A stretch of 64,000 nucleotides of DNA from DASSUW01 sp963740605 (GTDB lineage Bacteria; Actinomycetota; Thermoleophilia; Solirubrobacterales; Solirubrobacteraceae). Positions within the stretch are counted from its first letter, which is position 1. Each line of letters opens with the position of its first letter. A model generated the notes under the pieces. The model made no database searches. It was not told where the DNA came from and was given only the letters and a program-made list of their open reading frames with translations. The stretch spans positions 868,001-932,000 of the forward strand of contig CAVUFC010000022.1 in NCBI GenBank assembly GCA_963740605.1, written 5' to 3'. Below, piece by piece: positions 1 to 8,137 of the stretch. The translations under genes and the position numbers were made by a program.

Positions 1-1230
1 GAGCTCGTCGAGCAGCTCGGCCACATGCGCGGTGCTGCGATGAAGATCGGCCAGGTGCTGTCGACGATCGACTTCACCGCGATCCCGGCGAGCGAGCGCG
101 AGGCGTTCAAGGACACGCTCGCCGCACTGCGCGACGACGTGCCGCCGCTGCCGTTCGCCAAGGTCGAGAAGCTCGTCCGCAGCGAGCTCGGCGGACCGGT
201 GTCGCACTCCTTCGCCGACTTCGAGGAGGAGGCGTTCGCCGCTGCCTCGATCGGCCAGGTCCACCGGGCCGTCACGCACGACGGCCGCACGGTCGCCGTC
301 AAGGTCCAGTACCCGGGCATGGCCGAGGCGGTCGAGTCCGACCTGCGCAACCTCGGGCTCCTGCTCCCGCTCGTCAAGCGCCTGGCGCCAGGGCTCGACA
401 CCGCCGCGCTCTCCGCCGAGCTGCGCGAGCGCGTCGGCGAGGAGCTCGACTACGAGATCGAGGCGCAGAATCACCGCTCGATGGCGCGCGCCTGGCGCGG
501 GCATCCGCTGGCGCACGTCCCGGCCGTCGACACGATGCTCTCCAGCCGCCGACTGCTGGTGACCGAGCTGCTGGTCGGCCGCCGGTTCGAGGACGTCAAG
601 CAGCTCGACGCACCCGAGCGCGACCGGTTCGCCGAGATCGTCTTCCGCTTCTTCTTCGGGACGCTGAGCCGGCTCGGCCGCGCGTCCGGCGACCCGCATC
701 CGGGCAACTACCTGCTGCTCGACGACGGCCGCGTCGGCTTCCTCGACTTCGGGCTGATGCGAATCGTCGACCGCGAGTATCTCGCCGGCGAGCATGCGCT
801 GGCGGCCGCGGTCGAGCACGACGACGCCGACGCCGTCCACGCCGGCATGGCCGCACTCGGGTATCTCCCGGACCCGGCCACCTTCGCGCCTGAGCGCCTG
901 CTGGAGGCGCTGCGGCTCTCCGGCGAGTGGTACTTCGAGCCCGGCGCGCGCCGCCTCACGCCGGCGCACGTCAGCGATCACGTCGAGCGCGCGTCCTCGC
1001 CGCGGTCGGAGTACTGGGACGACGTGCGCCGCATGTCGCTCCCGCCCCAGGCGCTGCTGATCCGCCGGATGGAGGGCCTCGTGTTCTCCACGCTCGGCGA
1101 GCTGCGGGCTCGCGCCGACTGGGCCGCGCTCGGGCGCGAGTACCATGCGGGCGCCGTGCCCTCGACGCCGCTGGGTGAGCTGGACGCCTCGTTCTGGGGC
1201 GACGCGCGCCCGCTGCGGCGCGCCGCCTAG
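1..1230 (+). CDS. ABC1/AarF-UbiB family atypical kinase, 5' end outside window
   Basis: The reading frame is open from base 1 and reads E-L-V-E-Q-L-G-H before the first internal ATG at 25, so the true start lies upstream of the window. The ABC1 signature KxGQ is visible in 'GAAMKIGQ'. It is followed by 'AAASIGQVHRA', which contains the A-rich nucleotide loop and QVH motif, then 'VAVKVQYPG' with the catalytic lysine, the ExD motif region 'EELDYEIEAQNH', 'GDPHPGNYLL' and 'FLDFGLM' (the DFG-type metal site). Members are protein-kinase-like ATPases linked to quinone or lipid metabolism. In actinobacteria the substrate is usually unknown. The C-terminus is complete. The next gene begins 52 bp downstream on the same strand. 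Confidence 0.9.
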   Translation, partial: ELVEQLGHMRGAAMKIGQVLSTIDFTAIPASEREAFKDTLAALRDDVPPLPFAKVEKLVRSELGGPVSHSFADFEEEAFAAASIGQVHRAVTHDGRTVAVKVQYPGMAEAVESDLRNLGLLLPLVKRLAPGLDTAALSAELRERVGEELDYEIEAQNHRSMARAWRGHPLAHVPAVDTMLSSRRLLVTELLVGRRFEDVKQLDAPERDRFAEIVFRFFFGTLSRLGRASGDPHPGNYLLLDDGRVGFLDFGLMRIVDREYLAGEHALAAAVEHDDADAVHAGMAALGYLPDPATFAPERLLEALRLSGEWYFEPGARRLTPAHVSDHVERASSPRSEYWDDVRRMSLPPQALLIRRMEGLVFSTLGELRARADWAALGREYHAGAVPSTPLGELDASFWGDARPLRRAA

Positions 1231-1282
1231 CGTCGTGATTCGGAAGTTCGGCGTCACCGGACGTCTGAAACAGGACACTGAG

Positions 1283-1846
1283 ATGAACGCGCCCCCCGCT
1301 CCAGGTCCCTACCTCCAGACCGTCTCAGGACGGTTCGTGAACCCGTTCGACCCTGACCCGGAGCAGCTCGACGCGGGCGACATCGCACGCGCACTCGCGA
1401 ACCTGTCGCGGTTCGGCGGCCACACGCGCGCCTTCTACTCGGTCGCCCAGCACTCGGTGATCGTGTCCCAGCTCGTCGAGCAGCGGGGCGGCGACGCCGA
1501 GGACGCGTTCGCCGCACTGATGCACGACGCGACCGAGGCGTACCTCGGCGACATGCCGCATCCGATCAAGCACCGCAGCCCGCTCGGTGCGGCGTTCAAG
1601 AAGGCGGAGGATCACCTCGAGGAGGTGCTCCGCGAGCGCTTCCGGATCAAGCCCGACGTGCCGGAGATCAAGCGCGTCGACCGCGCCCTGCTCGCGACCG
1701 AGCGGCGCGCGTTCAGCGGCGAGAACTGGCACTGGCCGGAGCTCGACAGCGTCGAGCCGCTCGACATCGAGCTCGAGGCCTGGCCGCCCGACGAGGCGGC
1801 ACGCGTCTTCGCCGAGCGTTACGCCGAGCTCGACGCCCGGCGCTAG
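1283..1846 (+). CDS. HD-domain phosphohydrolase
   Basis: This 187-residue cytosolic protein carries HD-superfamily metal ligands: a first His in 'YSVAQHSVIVSQ', the HD pair in 'ALMHDATEAYLGDMPHPIK', and a later Asp in 'IKRVDRALLATE'. The layout resembles YfbR/YedJ-like nucleotide phosphohydrolases, but the substrate cannot be read from sequence. The frame is open further upstream. I chose the ATG at 1283 because a purine-rich CAGGAC lies about 9 nt before it and homologous sequence begins there. The stop shares one base with the GTG of the next gene (TAGTG), which suggests translational coupling. Confidence 0.85.
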   Translation: MNAPPAPGPYLQTVSGRFVNPFDPDPEQLDAGDIARALANLSRFGGHTRAFYSVAQHSVIVSQLVEQRGGDAEDAFAALMHDATEAYLGDMPHPIKHRSPLGAAFKKAEDHLEEVLRERFRIKPDVPEIKRVDRALLATERRAFSGENWHWPELDSVEPLDIELEAWPPDEAARVFAERYAELDARR

Positions 1847-2730
1847 TGGCCGGCCGCGCCCTCGTCACGGGTGTGACCGGGTTCGTCGGCGGTCGGCTGG
1901 CGTCCGCGCTCACCGATGCCGGCTGGGAGGTCCGCGGGCTGGTGCGGGATCGCTCCCGCGCCCGTGGACTCGACTACGAGCTCCACGAGGGCGACGTCCT
2001 GCGACCGGAGACGCTGCGCGGCGCGGGCGAAGGGATCGACGTCGCCTACTACCTCGTCCACTCGATGGGTCGCGGCGGCAGCGGCGACTTCCTCGAGCGC
2101 GACCGCGCGGCCGCCACGGCGTTCGCGCAGATGGCTCGCGCCGAGGGAGTCGAGCGGATCGTGTACCTGGGCGGCCTCGGCGACCGGCCCGAGTCCGAGC
2201 ACCTGCGCAGCCGCCACGAGACCGCGCTCGCACTCGCCGAGCACGGTCCGCCGCTCACGTACTTCCGCGCCGGGATGGTGGTCGGCGCGCGCAGCGAGTC
2301 CTACCGCACGCTGCGCTACCTCGTACAGCGGCTACCGCTGATGATCGCGCCGGCGTGGCTGAAGAACGACACGCAGCCGATTGCCATCGTCGATGTCCTG
2401 GCCTATCTCGTCCAGGCGCCTTCGATCGAGGCCCGCGAGGTCCAGATCGGCGGCCCGGACGTCCTCAGCTACGGCGAGATGCTCGACCGCATGGCGGCTG
2501 TGCTGGACCTCCGGGCGCGGCCGCGGATCCCGGTGCCGCTGATCACACCGTGGCTGTCGTCACTGTGGATCGGACTCGTCACGCCGGTCGATGCCGGCGT
2601 GGCCCGGCCGCTGGTCGAGGGCCTTGCCGTGCCGACGGTCGTCACCGACCCGTCGGGCGCCGCCCTGTTCGACGTCGAGCCGATCGGCTTCGACGAGGCG
2701 CTCCGCCGCGCGCTCGCCGAGGACGGCTAG
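1846..2730 (+). CDS. NAD(P)-binding atypical SDR / epimerase-like protein
   Basis: This is a 294-residue Rossmann protein starting with GTG and overlapping the previous stop by one base. The glycine-rich cofactor loop 'TGVTGFVGGRLA' is at residues 8-19. The second strand ends in 'GLVRD' with an Arg that favours NADP. 'YYLVHSMG' replaces the usual SDR active-site region, as in the atypical SDR group annotated NAD(P)H-binding or DUF2867-associated. 'IVYLGGLGD' marks strand 5. The role is probably reduction or isomerisation of an unknown small molecule. It lies in a same-strand run after the HD hydrolase. Confidence 0.8.
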   Translation: MAGRALVTGVTGFVGGRLASALTDAGWEVRGLVRDRSRARGLDYELHEGDVLRPETLRGAGEGIDVAYYLVHSMGRGGSGDFLERDRAAATAFAQMARAEGVERIVYLGGLGDRPESEHLRSRHETALALAEHGPPLTYFRAGMVVGARSESYRTLRYLVQRLPLMIAPAWLKNDTQPIAIVDVLAYLVQAPSIEAREVQIGGPDVLSYGEMLDRMAAVLDLRARPRIPVPLITPWLSSLWIGLVTPVDAGVARPLVEGLAVPTVVTDPSGAALFDVEPIGFDEALRRALAEDG

Positions 2731-2861
2731 GCGGAACGCCACGCGGTCGACGGGGACAAGATCATCCCGATCCCCGCGTTCCCCGGAGTTGCGCGCACGA
2801 CCCTGCGACGGCGCCACCGGATGGGCGCCTGTCTCGGGGCGCTCGAGCTCGAGTGTGAGCA

Positions 2862-3083
2862 TCAGGCGGCCACCGGTGTCAGCGCGGCCGTGTCGGCCGG
2901 CACGAAGATCAGCAGCGCGGCGTAGGCGAACAGACCGGCGCCGCTGAACAGCAGCGAGGCGACGAAGCCGATGCGGACGACGAGCGGATCGATCGAGAGG
3001 TAGTCGGCGAGGCCGCCGGCGACGCCGCCGAGGACTTTGTCGGAGGTGGAGCGAGTCAGTTTGCGGGGGGAGTCGGAGTTCAT
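2862..3083 (-). CDS. PspC-domain small membrane protein
   Basis: This 73-residue protein consists almost entirely of a PspC domain. A basic N-terminus 'RKLTRSTSDKVLGGVAGG' precedes the family hallmark 'GLADYLSIDPLVVRIGF', followed by one transmembrane segment, about residues 44-62. PspC domains sit in the membrane and sense or respond to envelope stress. I chose the ATG at 3083 because the frame upstream has no PspC character. The 131 bp between its end and the preceding SDR gene (2731-2861) hold no ORF I can support. Confidence 0.85.
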   Translation of the reverse strand: MNSDSPRKLTRSTSDKVLGGVAGGLADYLSIDPLVVRIGFVASLLFSGAGLFAYAALLIFVPADTAALTPVAA

Positions 3084-3142
3084 GCTCCCCAGAGTGCCGG
3101 GCCGGGGCGCCCGGCACCATTGGGAATGACCCTGACCGACCC

Positions 3143-3979
3143 CTAGGCGTGCCCTGAGGCGATCAGGGAGACGCCGGGGATCTCGAGCCCCTCGGCGGTG
3201 ACGTACTCCGCCGTCGCCGCCTCGAGCCGGTCCCGCAGCGTCACGCGCGCGGCGTCCGGCATCGCGGCGAGCCGCTGGGCGAGCGGGCCGGCGATCGCCG
3301 ACGTGCGCGTGAACCACTCGTCGAACGACCCCGCGCGCAGCGGCACGGCGATCTCGCTCACCGCGACCGCGTCGAGCCCACCCGAGCGCAGCACACCGGC
3401 GAGGCGGGCGGCGTCGTCGAGCGAGAACGGGCCGGGGACGCCGGGCGGCGGCATCGGCGCGCCGACCTGGGCGCTGACCGCGTCGAAGACCAGCGCGAGC
3501 CACGGGTTGCGCTCGCGCGGGCCCCAGACCGCCACGGCGAAGCGGCCACCGGGGCGCAGCACGCGTCGCAGCTCACGCGCGGCGGCGACCGGGTCGACGG
3601 CGAACATCAGGCCCTCGCGGCAGAGCACGACGTCGAACGACGCGTCCGGCTCGTCGATCGCCTCGAGGTCGAGCGGGCGCGCGCTGACGTTGGTGAGCCC
3701 CGCCGCCCGCGCGGCAGCGAGCTCGGTCATCTCCGGCGCAACGTCGGAGAGCACGACCTCCGCGCCGAGATCGGCCGCCGCGATGCCGACGGCGCCGGTG
3801 CCGCACGCCAGCTCGAGCACGCGCTCGCCCTCCCGCGGCCCCGTCAGATCGAGCAGCGCGGCGGTGACGTCCGCGCCACGCGCATCGATGTAGTCGGCGT
3901 GCTCGCCCCACTGGTCCGCCACCGAGGCGCACATGGCGTGGACGTTGGCGCGGATGCCGTCGTGAACAATGGCCGTCAC
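3143..3979 (-). CDS. class I SAM-dependent methyltransferase
   Basis: The product is a 278-residue cytosolic methyltransferase. Motif I is 'VLELACGTGAVGIAAA', the acidic end of strand 2 is 'VVLSDVAPEM', and motif post-I/IV is 'FDVVLCREGLMF', with 'LRPGGRFAVAVWG' as motif VI. This is the UbiE/Methyltransf_11 type, with the substrate unknown. It starts at GTG 3979 with AGGAG seven nt upstream. It is divergent from a TetR-family gene 61 bp away, so the TetR protein plausibly controls it. Confidence 0.88.
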   Translation of the reverse strand: MTAIVHDGIRANVHAMCASVADQWGEHADYIDARGADVTAALLDLTGPREGERVLELACGTGAVGIAAADLGAEVVLSDVAPEMTELAAARAAGLTNVSARPLDLEAIDEPDASFDVVLCREGLMFAVDPVAAARELRRVLRPGGRFAVAVWGPRERNPWLALVFDAVSAQVGAPMPPPGVPGPFSLDDAARLAGVLRSGGLDAVAVSEIAVPLRAGSFDEWFTRTSAIAGPLAQRLAAMPDAARVTLRDRLEAATAEYVTAEGLEIPGVSLIASGHA

Positions 3980-4040
3980 GGAGAGCTCCTAATTCGTTAC
4001 TCGTTGCATGAAATGAAGTTAGTCGTAGGATAATCAATTA
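3980..4040. promoter_or_regulatory. AT-rich divergent promoter region between methyltransferase and TetR genes
   Basis: This 61-bp gap is much richer in A and T than its surroundings. On the plus strand GATAAT (4029-4034) ends six bases before the TetR ATG, which would place the transcription start at or next to the start codon (leaderless). I see no perfect palindrome, so the TetR operator is not resolved. Confidence 0.5.
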
Positions 4041-4691
4041 ATGGATCCCGTCAAGCCCAAGCGCCGGTACGACTCACCGCGCCGTCGCGAGCAGGCCGCC
4101 GCGACCCGGCAGGCGATCCTCGAAGCCGCCCAGAAGCTGTTCGAGCAGCAGGGCTACGCGGCGACGCCGATGGCCGCGATCGCCGCTGAAGCCGGCGTCG
4201 CCCTTAAGACCGTTTACGTCGTGTTCGAGACCAAGAGCGGCGTCTTGCGGGCGCTCTGGCACCTGCTGCTGCGCGGCGACCACGTCGATGTCCCGGTCGG
4301 CGAGCGCGCCTGGTACCGCGAGGTCCTCGACGAGCCCGATCCCGCCCGCCAGCTCCAGCTCAACGCACGCAACGCGCGCGGCGTCAAGGAGCGCGCCGGC
4401 CGCCTGCTCGACGTCATCCGCGGCGCCGCCCCCACCGAGCCCGACATCAACGAGTTGTGGGAGCGCGTGCAGCGCGACTTCTACGACAACCAGCACGTGA
4501 TCGTGGATTCGCTCGCCGCGAAGCGGGCACTGCGCGGCGACCTCGACGTCGACCGCGCGACCGACATCCTGTGGACCCTCAACCACCCGGACCTGTGGCA
4601 GCTGCTCGTCCTTCAGCGCGGCTGGACGCCCGCCGAATACGAGCGCTGGTTCGCCGACACCGCATGCGCGCAACTCCTTCGCTCCGCGTAG
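4041..4691 (+). CDS. TetR/AcrR family transcriptional regulator
   Basis: A 216-residue regulator. The N-terminal helix-turn-helix spans residues 15-60, with 'RQAILEAAQKLFEQQGYAA' and 'AIAAEAGVALKTVYVVFETK' as the typical TetR signature. The rest is a helical ligand-binding domain without a recognisable ligand. It is divergent from the methyltransferase, and its 3' end overlaps the alpha/beta hydrolase gene by 28 bp. The three genes may therefore form one regulated unit. Confidence 0.9.
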   Translation: MDPVKPKRRYDSPRRREQAAATRQAILEAAQKLFEQQGYAATPMAAIAAEAGVALKTVYVVFETKSGVLRALWHLLLRGDHVDVPVGERAWYREVLDEPDPARQLQLNARNARGVKERAGRLLDVIRGAAPTEPDINELWERVQRDFYDNQHVIVDSLAAKRALRGDLDVDRATDILWTLNHPDLWQLLVLQRGWTPAEYERWFADTACAQLLRSA

Positions 4692-5485
4692 GCAGCGGAC
4701 CGCCGCTGGTCCTGCTGCACGGGTTCATCGACACGTGGCGGACTTGGGAGCTCGTCCTGCCCGCGCTCCGGCGGCAGCACGAGGTGCTCGCCCTCACGCT
4801 GGCCGGCCACTGGGGCGGGCCGGCGATCGACGGCGAAATCGGCGAGCACGTCCTCGCCGACGCGGTCGAGCGCGCCCTCGACGAGGCGGGCTTCGAGCGC
4901 CCGCACATCGCCGGGAACTCGCTCGGCGGCTACGTCGCACTTCAGCTCGCCGCACGCGATCGCGCCGAGACCGTCGTCGCGCTCGCGCCCGCCGGCGGCT
5001 GGGCCGACGACGCCTACAAGGCCACGCTCGACATGCAGGCCGAGCTGATCGCGCAGGCGAAGGAGCTCGCGCCGTACGCCGACGCGATCGTGGCCACGCC
5101 AAAAGGCCGCCGCCGCGCGACCCGGATGCTGGCCGAGCGCTACGAGCACATCCCGCCCGAACTGCTCGCTCACCAGCTGCGCGGCATCGCGAACGCGCCC
5201 GCGGCGGTGCGGCTGATCGAGCACGGCCTGCGCGCGGGCTTTGCGCCACTCGACGCGGAGAGGATCACCTGCCCGGTGCGGATCGTCTGGGGCAGCGAGG
5301 ACAGGCTGCTGCCGTGGCCCTCAGCCGCCGCGCGGTACCGCTACGACTGGTTCCCCCACGCCGACTGGGTCGAGCTCGACGGCGTCGGGCACTGCCCCCA
5401 GCTCGACGTCCCGCTGGAGGCGGCGCAGCTGATCCTCGGCTTCATTTCGGTGGGAGCGACAGCGCGTAGTCCGCGCCTGCGGTGA
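4664..5485 (+). CDS. alpha/beta hydrolase
   Basis: This 273-residue alpha/beta-hydrolase-fold enzyme has the oxyanion-hole motif 'LLHGFIDTW', the nucleophile elbow 'GNSLGG' (catalytic Ser), the acid in 'WGSEDRLLPWP' and the final His in 'GVGHCPQLD'. The ATG at 4664 fits the family N-terminus. The longer open frame upstream only shadows the TetR gene. The start overlaps the TetR gene by 28 bp, which implies coupling. The 3' end overlaps the convergent TfoX-domain gene by 44 bp. The substrate is unknown. Confidence 0.88.
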   Translation: MRATPSLRVGSGPPLVLLHGFIDTWRTWELVLPALRRQHEVLALTLAGHWGGPAIDGEIGEHVLADAVERALDEAGFERPHIAGNSLGGYVALQLAARDRAETVVALAPAGGWADDAYKATLDMQAELIAQAKELAPYADAIVATPKGRRRATRMLAERYEHIPPELLAHQLRGIANAPAAVRLIEHGLRAGFAPLDAERITCPVRIVWGSEDRLLPWPSAAARYRYDWFPHADWVELDGVGHCPQLDVPLEAAQLILGFISVGATARSPRLR

Positions 5486-5774
5486 CCCAGCGCGCCAGCG
5501 CGTCCTGCTCGGCGATGGCGGCGCCGTCGACGACGACCATCCCCTTCGCTGGGCGCCCGGCCATCATCTCGAACTGCCGCGTGTCCGCCTCGGAGAGCGC
5601 CTGCTCGGCGTCCTCCGGCGTCAGCCGCACGCATAGGTCATCACCCAGCACGCCGCACGCCATGTTGCCCTGCAGCATCCAGGTGATGCCGCCGAACATC
5701 TTGCGCTCGGTCACCTCGCCGCGCGCCTCCACGAGCGGGCGGATCCGCTCGGCCAGTGCTTCGTCGTAGGCCAT
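5442..5774 (-). CDS. TfoX/Sxy N-terminal domain protein
   Basis: A 110-residue protein with the TfoX N-terminal signature 'VTERKMFGGITWMLQGNMACGV', with 'LCVRLTPEDAEQAL' and 'GWVVVDG'-like strands following. Stand-alone TfoX-N proteins are common in actinobacteria. Unlike proteobacterial TfoX, they have no demonstrated competence role. I chose the ATG at 5774. Other in-frame codons upstream run into the neighbouring gene. It overlaps the alpha/beta hydrolase tail to tail. Confidence 0.85.
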   Translation of the reverse strand: MAYDEALAERIRPLVEARGEVTERKMFGGITWMLQGNMACGVLGDDLCVRLTPEDAEQALSEADTRQFEMMAGRPAKGMVVVDGAAIAEQDALARWVTAGADYALSLPPK

Positions 5775-5837
5775 ACGGCACATTGTGCCCGACATCGCTT
5801 TGCGCAAATACGTCGAGCGGAGGGCTAGCATCGCGAC

Positions 5838-7262
5838 GTGAGCACGAAGATCGGCGTCCTGTTCGTGCACGGGATCGGCACGCAGGAGCGCGGCGGCACG
5901 CTCGCCGGCTTCGGTGGGCCGCTGATCGAGTCGACGGAGCGCTGGCTGGTGGGCGGCAGCGTCTCGCGGACTCCCCCGGTCGATCTGCCCGACAGCCCGG
6001 TCTACGAGAACGTCACGGTGACCGACGCCGACGGCCGCACGCTCGAGATCCTCGCCGCCGAGTCGTGCTGGGCGGACACCGTGACCATCCCGTCGCACGG
6101 CACGCTCCTCCGCTGGCTGTGCTCCACCGTGCCGTTCCTGGTCACGCGCGCGTTCGACACCGGCCTGCGCCGCACGAACCGCCAGATCGAGCGCAACCTT
6201 GACCGGCCGGAGAACCGCCGGGCACGGCCGAAGTCGTTCCGGGGAGCGTTGTGGGTGTTCGGCCTCGCGCCGGTGCGACTGGTCCAGAACGCGATCGCGC
6301 TCGTGGCGTCGCTCGGCGTGCTGACGCTGCTGCTGATGCTCGGGCTCGTCGGGCTTGGCCGGTTCCTCACCGCCTACATCGGTGACAGCTACGCCTACCT
6401 GACGGACGCGGACGCGATGATCGAGCGCGTCCGCCACGACCTCGACTGGCTCGAGTGGCACGCCAACGCACCGCTCGTGATCGTGGCGCACTCCCAAGGG
6501 GCGGAGATCGTGCGCCGGGTTCTGATCGGGCGCTCGAGCCCGATCGCGTCGCTGGTGACGCTCGGGTCCGGGATCGAGAAACTGGACGCGGTCAGGCGAC
6601 TGCGCGACGACCCGCGCCGTGGCCGGCTGGCCATCGCGGTCCGCGCGGTCAGCGCTCTCGCGCTCGGCGGCGCGATCCAGGGGATCGCCAAGCCGTGGGC
6701 GTGGTGGCTCGTGGTGGTCCTGCTGGCGCTCTCGTTCGCGGCTTTATCAGAAGCCCGCGAGCTGATGCGAAGGATCGTTGGCAACGACTACGACCACGAG
6801 CAGCTCCGCATCGGGCCCGGCCAGGTCAGCCGCTGGACCGACGTCTACGCGACCAGTGACCCTGTGTCGGAAGGCGACCTGCCGGTCGGAGGTCTCGGGA
6901 CCTCGGAGCAGATCGTCAACCGCCGCTTCCTGCTTCTCGACCACGTCTGGTACTGGGAGAACGTCGAGCGGTTCCGGGCGAACGTCGCGCTGGAGATCGC
7001 GCGCGTGGGCGGCTGGATCGACCTCGCGGAGCTGCCGCCGGACGTCGTTGCGGCGACGGCACGCCGTGTGGCGCGCGTGTGGGTGCTCGTCGCCGCGCGC
7101 TGGGTGGTCGTCCTGGCCGCCGTGCTCTTCGCCTCCGTGCTCACCAGCGTCGCGGCCGTCATCGCGCTGGTCGCTGTGGAGCTGGCGTGGGGCTTGTGGT
7201 CGAGCGACCGCACCAAGGCCGAGTATCCGCCGCCCGCGGTCGTCACGCTCGTAGCGAAGTAG
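5838..7262 (+). CDS. membrane-anchored alpha/beta-hydrolase-like protein
   Basis: A 474-residue protein of unknown function. The start 'VLFVHGIGTQERGGTLAGFG' resembles the oxyanion-hole strand of lipases. A Ser elbow 'IVAHSQGAEIVRR' and 'LVTLGSGIEKLDAVRR' follow, as in large 'HGIG' lipase-like proteins. Hydrophobic segments are visible around residues 148-180 ('IALVASLGVLTLLLMLGLVG'), near 285-300 and in a long stretch near 415-460. The hydrolase part therefore appears inserted between membrane segments. It starts with GTG. A substrate cannot be inferred. Confidence 0.65.
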   Translation: MSTKIGVLFVHGIGTQERGGTLAGFGGPLIESTERWLVGGSVSRTPPVDLPDSPVYENVTVTDADGRTLEILAAESCWADTVTIPSHGTLLRWLCSTVPFLVTRAFDTGLRRTNRQIERNLDRPENRRARPKSFRGALWVFGLAPVRLVQNAIALVASLGVLTLLLMLGLVGLGRFLTAYIGDSYAYLTDADAMIERVRHDLDWLEWHANAPLVIVAHSQGAEIVRRVLIGRSSPIASLVTLGSGIEKLDAVRRLRDDPRRGRLAIAVRAVSALALGGAIQGIAKPWAWWLVVVLLALSFAALSEARELMRRIVGNDYDHEQLRIGPGQVSRWTDVYATSDPVSEGDLPVGGLGTSEQIVNRRFLLLDHVWYWENVERFRANVALEIARVGGWIDLAELPPDVVAATARRVARVWVLVAARWVVVLAAVLFASVLTSVAAVIALVAVELAWGLWSSDRTKAEYPPPAVVTLVAK

Positions 7263-7281
7263 ACGCCCGTAGAGTGGGACC

Positions 7282-8106
7282 GTGGGCTCGAGGGTGCTGC
7301 TGGCGACGGAAGGGCTGACACTCGGCGAGTTCCTGTGCGCGTCCGGCGATCGGTTGTGGGATGAGGTGAACGACATCGGCAGCCGCGCGCACGTCGTGTT
7401 CCCCCGGACGCGCGTGCTGATCGCCCAGGACGGCGCGCACCCGGTGCTGGCGACGCCGAACCACATCGTCTTCTACAAGCCGCACCAGCGCTACCGCCGC
7501 GGCCTGCGCGACACGCGCGGCGACCGATCGCTGTGGCTGGAGGTGGCGGGAGAGCTGCCCGAGCACCCGCCCGCCGCGCCGTCGGCCGCCGGCACGTACC
7601 TGCTCGCCGTGGGCCTCGCGCGCTACGTGGCCGAGCCCGCGCACGACCGCCTGCTCGCCGAGGAGACCGCGTTCGAGCTGCTCGGCCGCGCGGTCGCGAA
7701 CGGACCACCGCGGACGACCGCCCGGCGCGCCCGCACGCGCGCCGATCACGCCGCGCTCGCCGAGGCGGCCCAGGAGCTGCTGTCGGCGCGGATCGCGGAG
7801 CGCCTCTCGCTCGCGTCGCTCGCGGCGGCGCTGCACGTCTCGCCGTTCCACCTCGCACGCGTGTTCCGCGCACGCACGGGCTTCTCGCTGTCCGGGTACG
7901 TGCACGGCCTGCGCCTGCGCGCCGCGGTCGAACGGCTCGCGGCCGATCCGGGCACGGACCTCTCGCGGCTCGCCGTCGAGCTCGGCTACTACTCCCCCAG
8001 CCACTTCTGCGATCGCTTCCGGGCCCTGTTCGGCCGCCCGCCGTCGGAGCTGCGCGGCGCCGAACTGCGCACGATCGTGGAAGCGGCCCGCGCGCTGCCC
8101 TCTTAG
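7282..8106 (+). CDS. AraC family transcriptional regulator
   Basis: A 274-residue regulator with an N-terminal cupin-like sensing region ('VLIAQDGAHPVLATPNHIVFY') and a C-terminal AraC domain with two helix-turn-helix motifs. The first is 'LSLASLAAALHVSPFHLARVFRARTGFS'-like, and the second is in 'LSRLAVELGYYSPSHFCDRFRALFG'. It starts at GTG 7282, 19 bp after the upstream gene. No target is evident. The 31 bp downstream separate it from a secreted FG-GAP protein. Confidence 0.87.
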   Translation: MGSRVLLATEGLTLGEFLCASGDRLWDEVNDIGSRAHVVFPRTRVLIAQDGAHPVLATPNHIVFYKPHQRYRRGLRDTRGDRSLWLEVAGELPEHPPAAPSAAGTYLLAVGLARYVAEPAHDRLLAEETAFELLGRAVANGPPRTTARRARTRADHAALAEAAQELLSARIAERLSLASLAAALHVSPFHLARVFRARTGFSLSGYVHGLRLRAAVERLAADPGTDLSRLAVELGYYSPSHFCDRFRALFGRPPSELRGAELRTIVEAARALPS

Positions 8107-8137
8107 AACCCGACCTGGTCAATCCAGGAGGACGGCG

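Noticed and set aside
2560..3120. minus-strand ORF covering the SDR end and the PspC region
   Set aside because: Composition is R/P/L-rich nonsense and it conflicts with the PspC frame, which has a clear family match.
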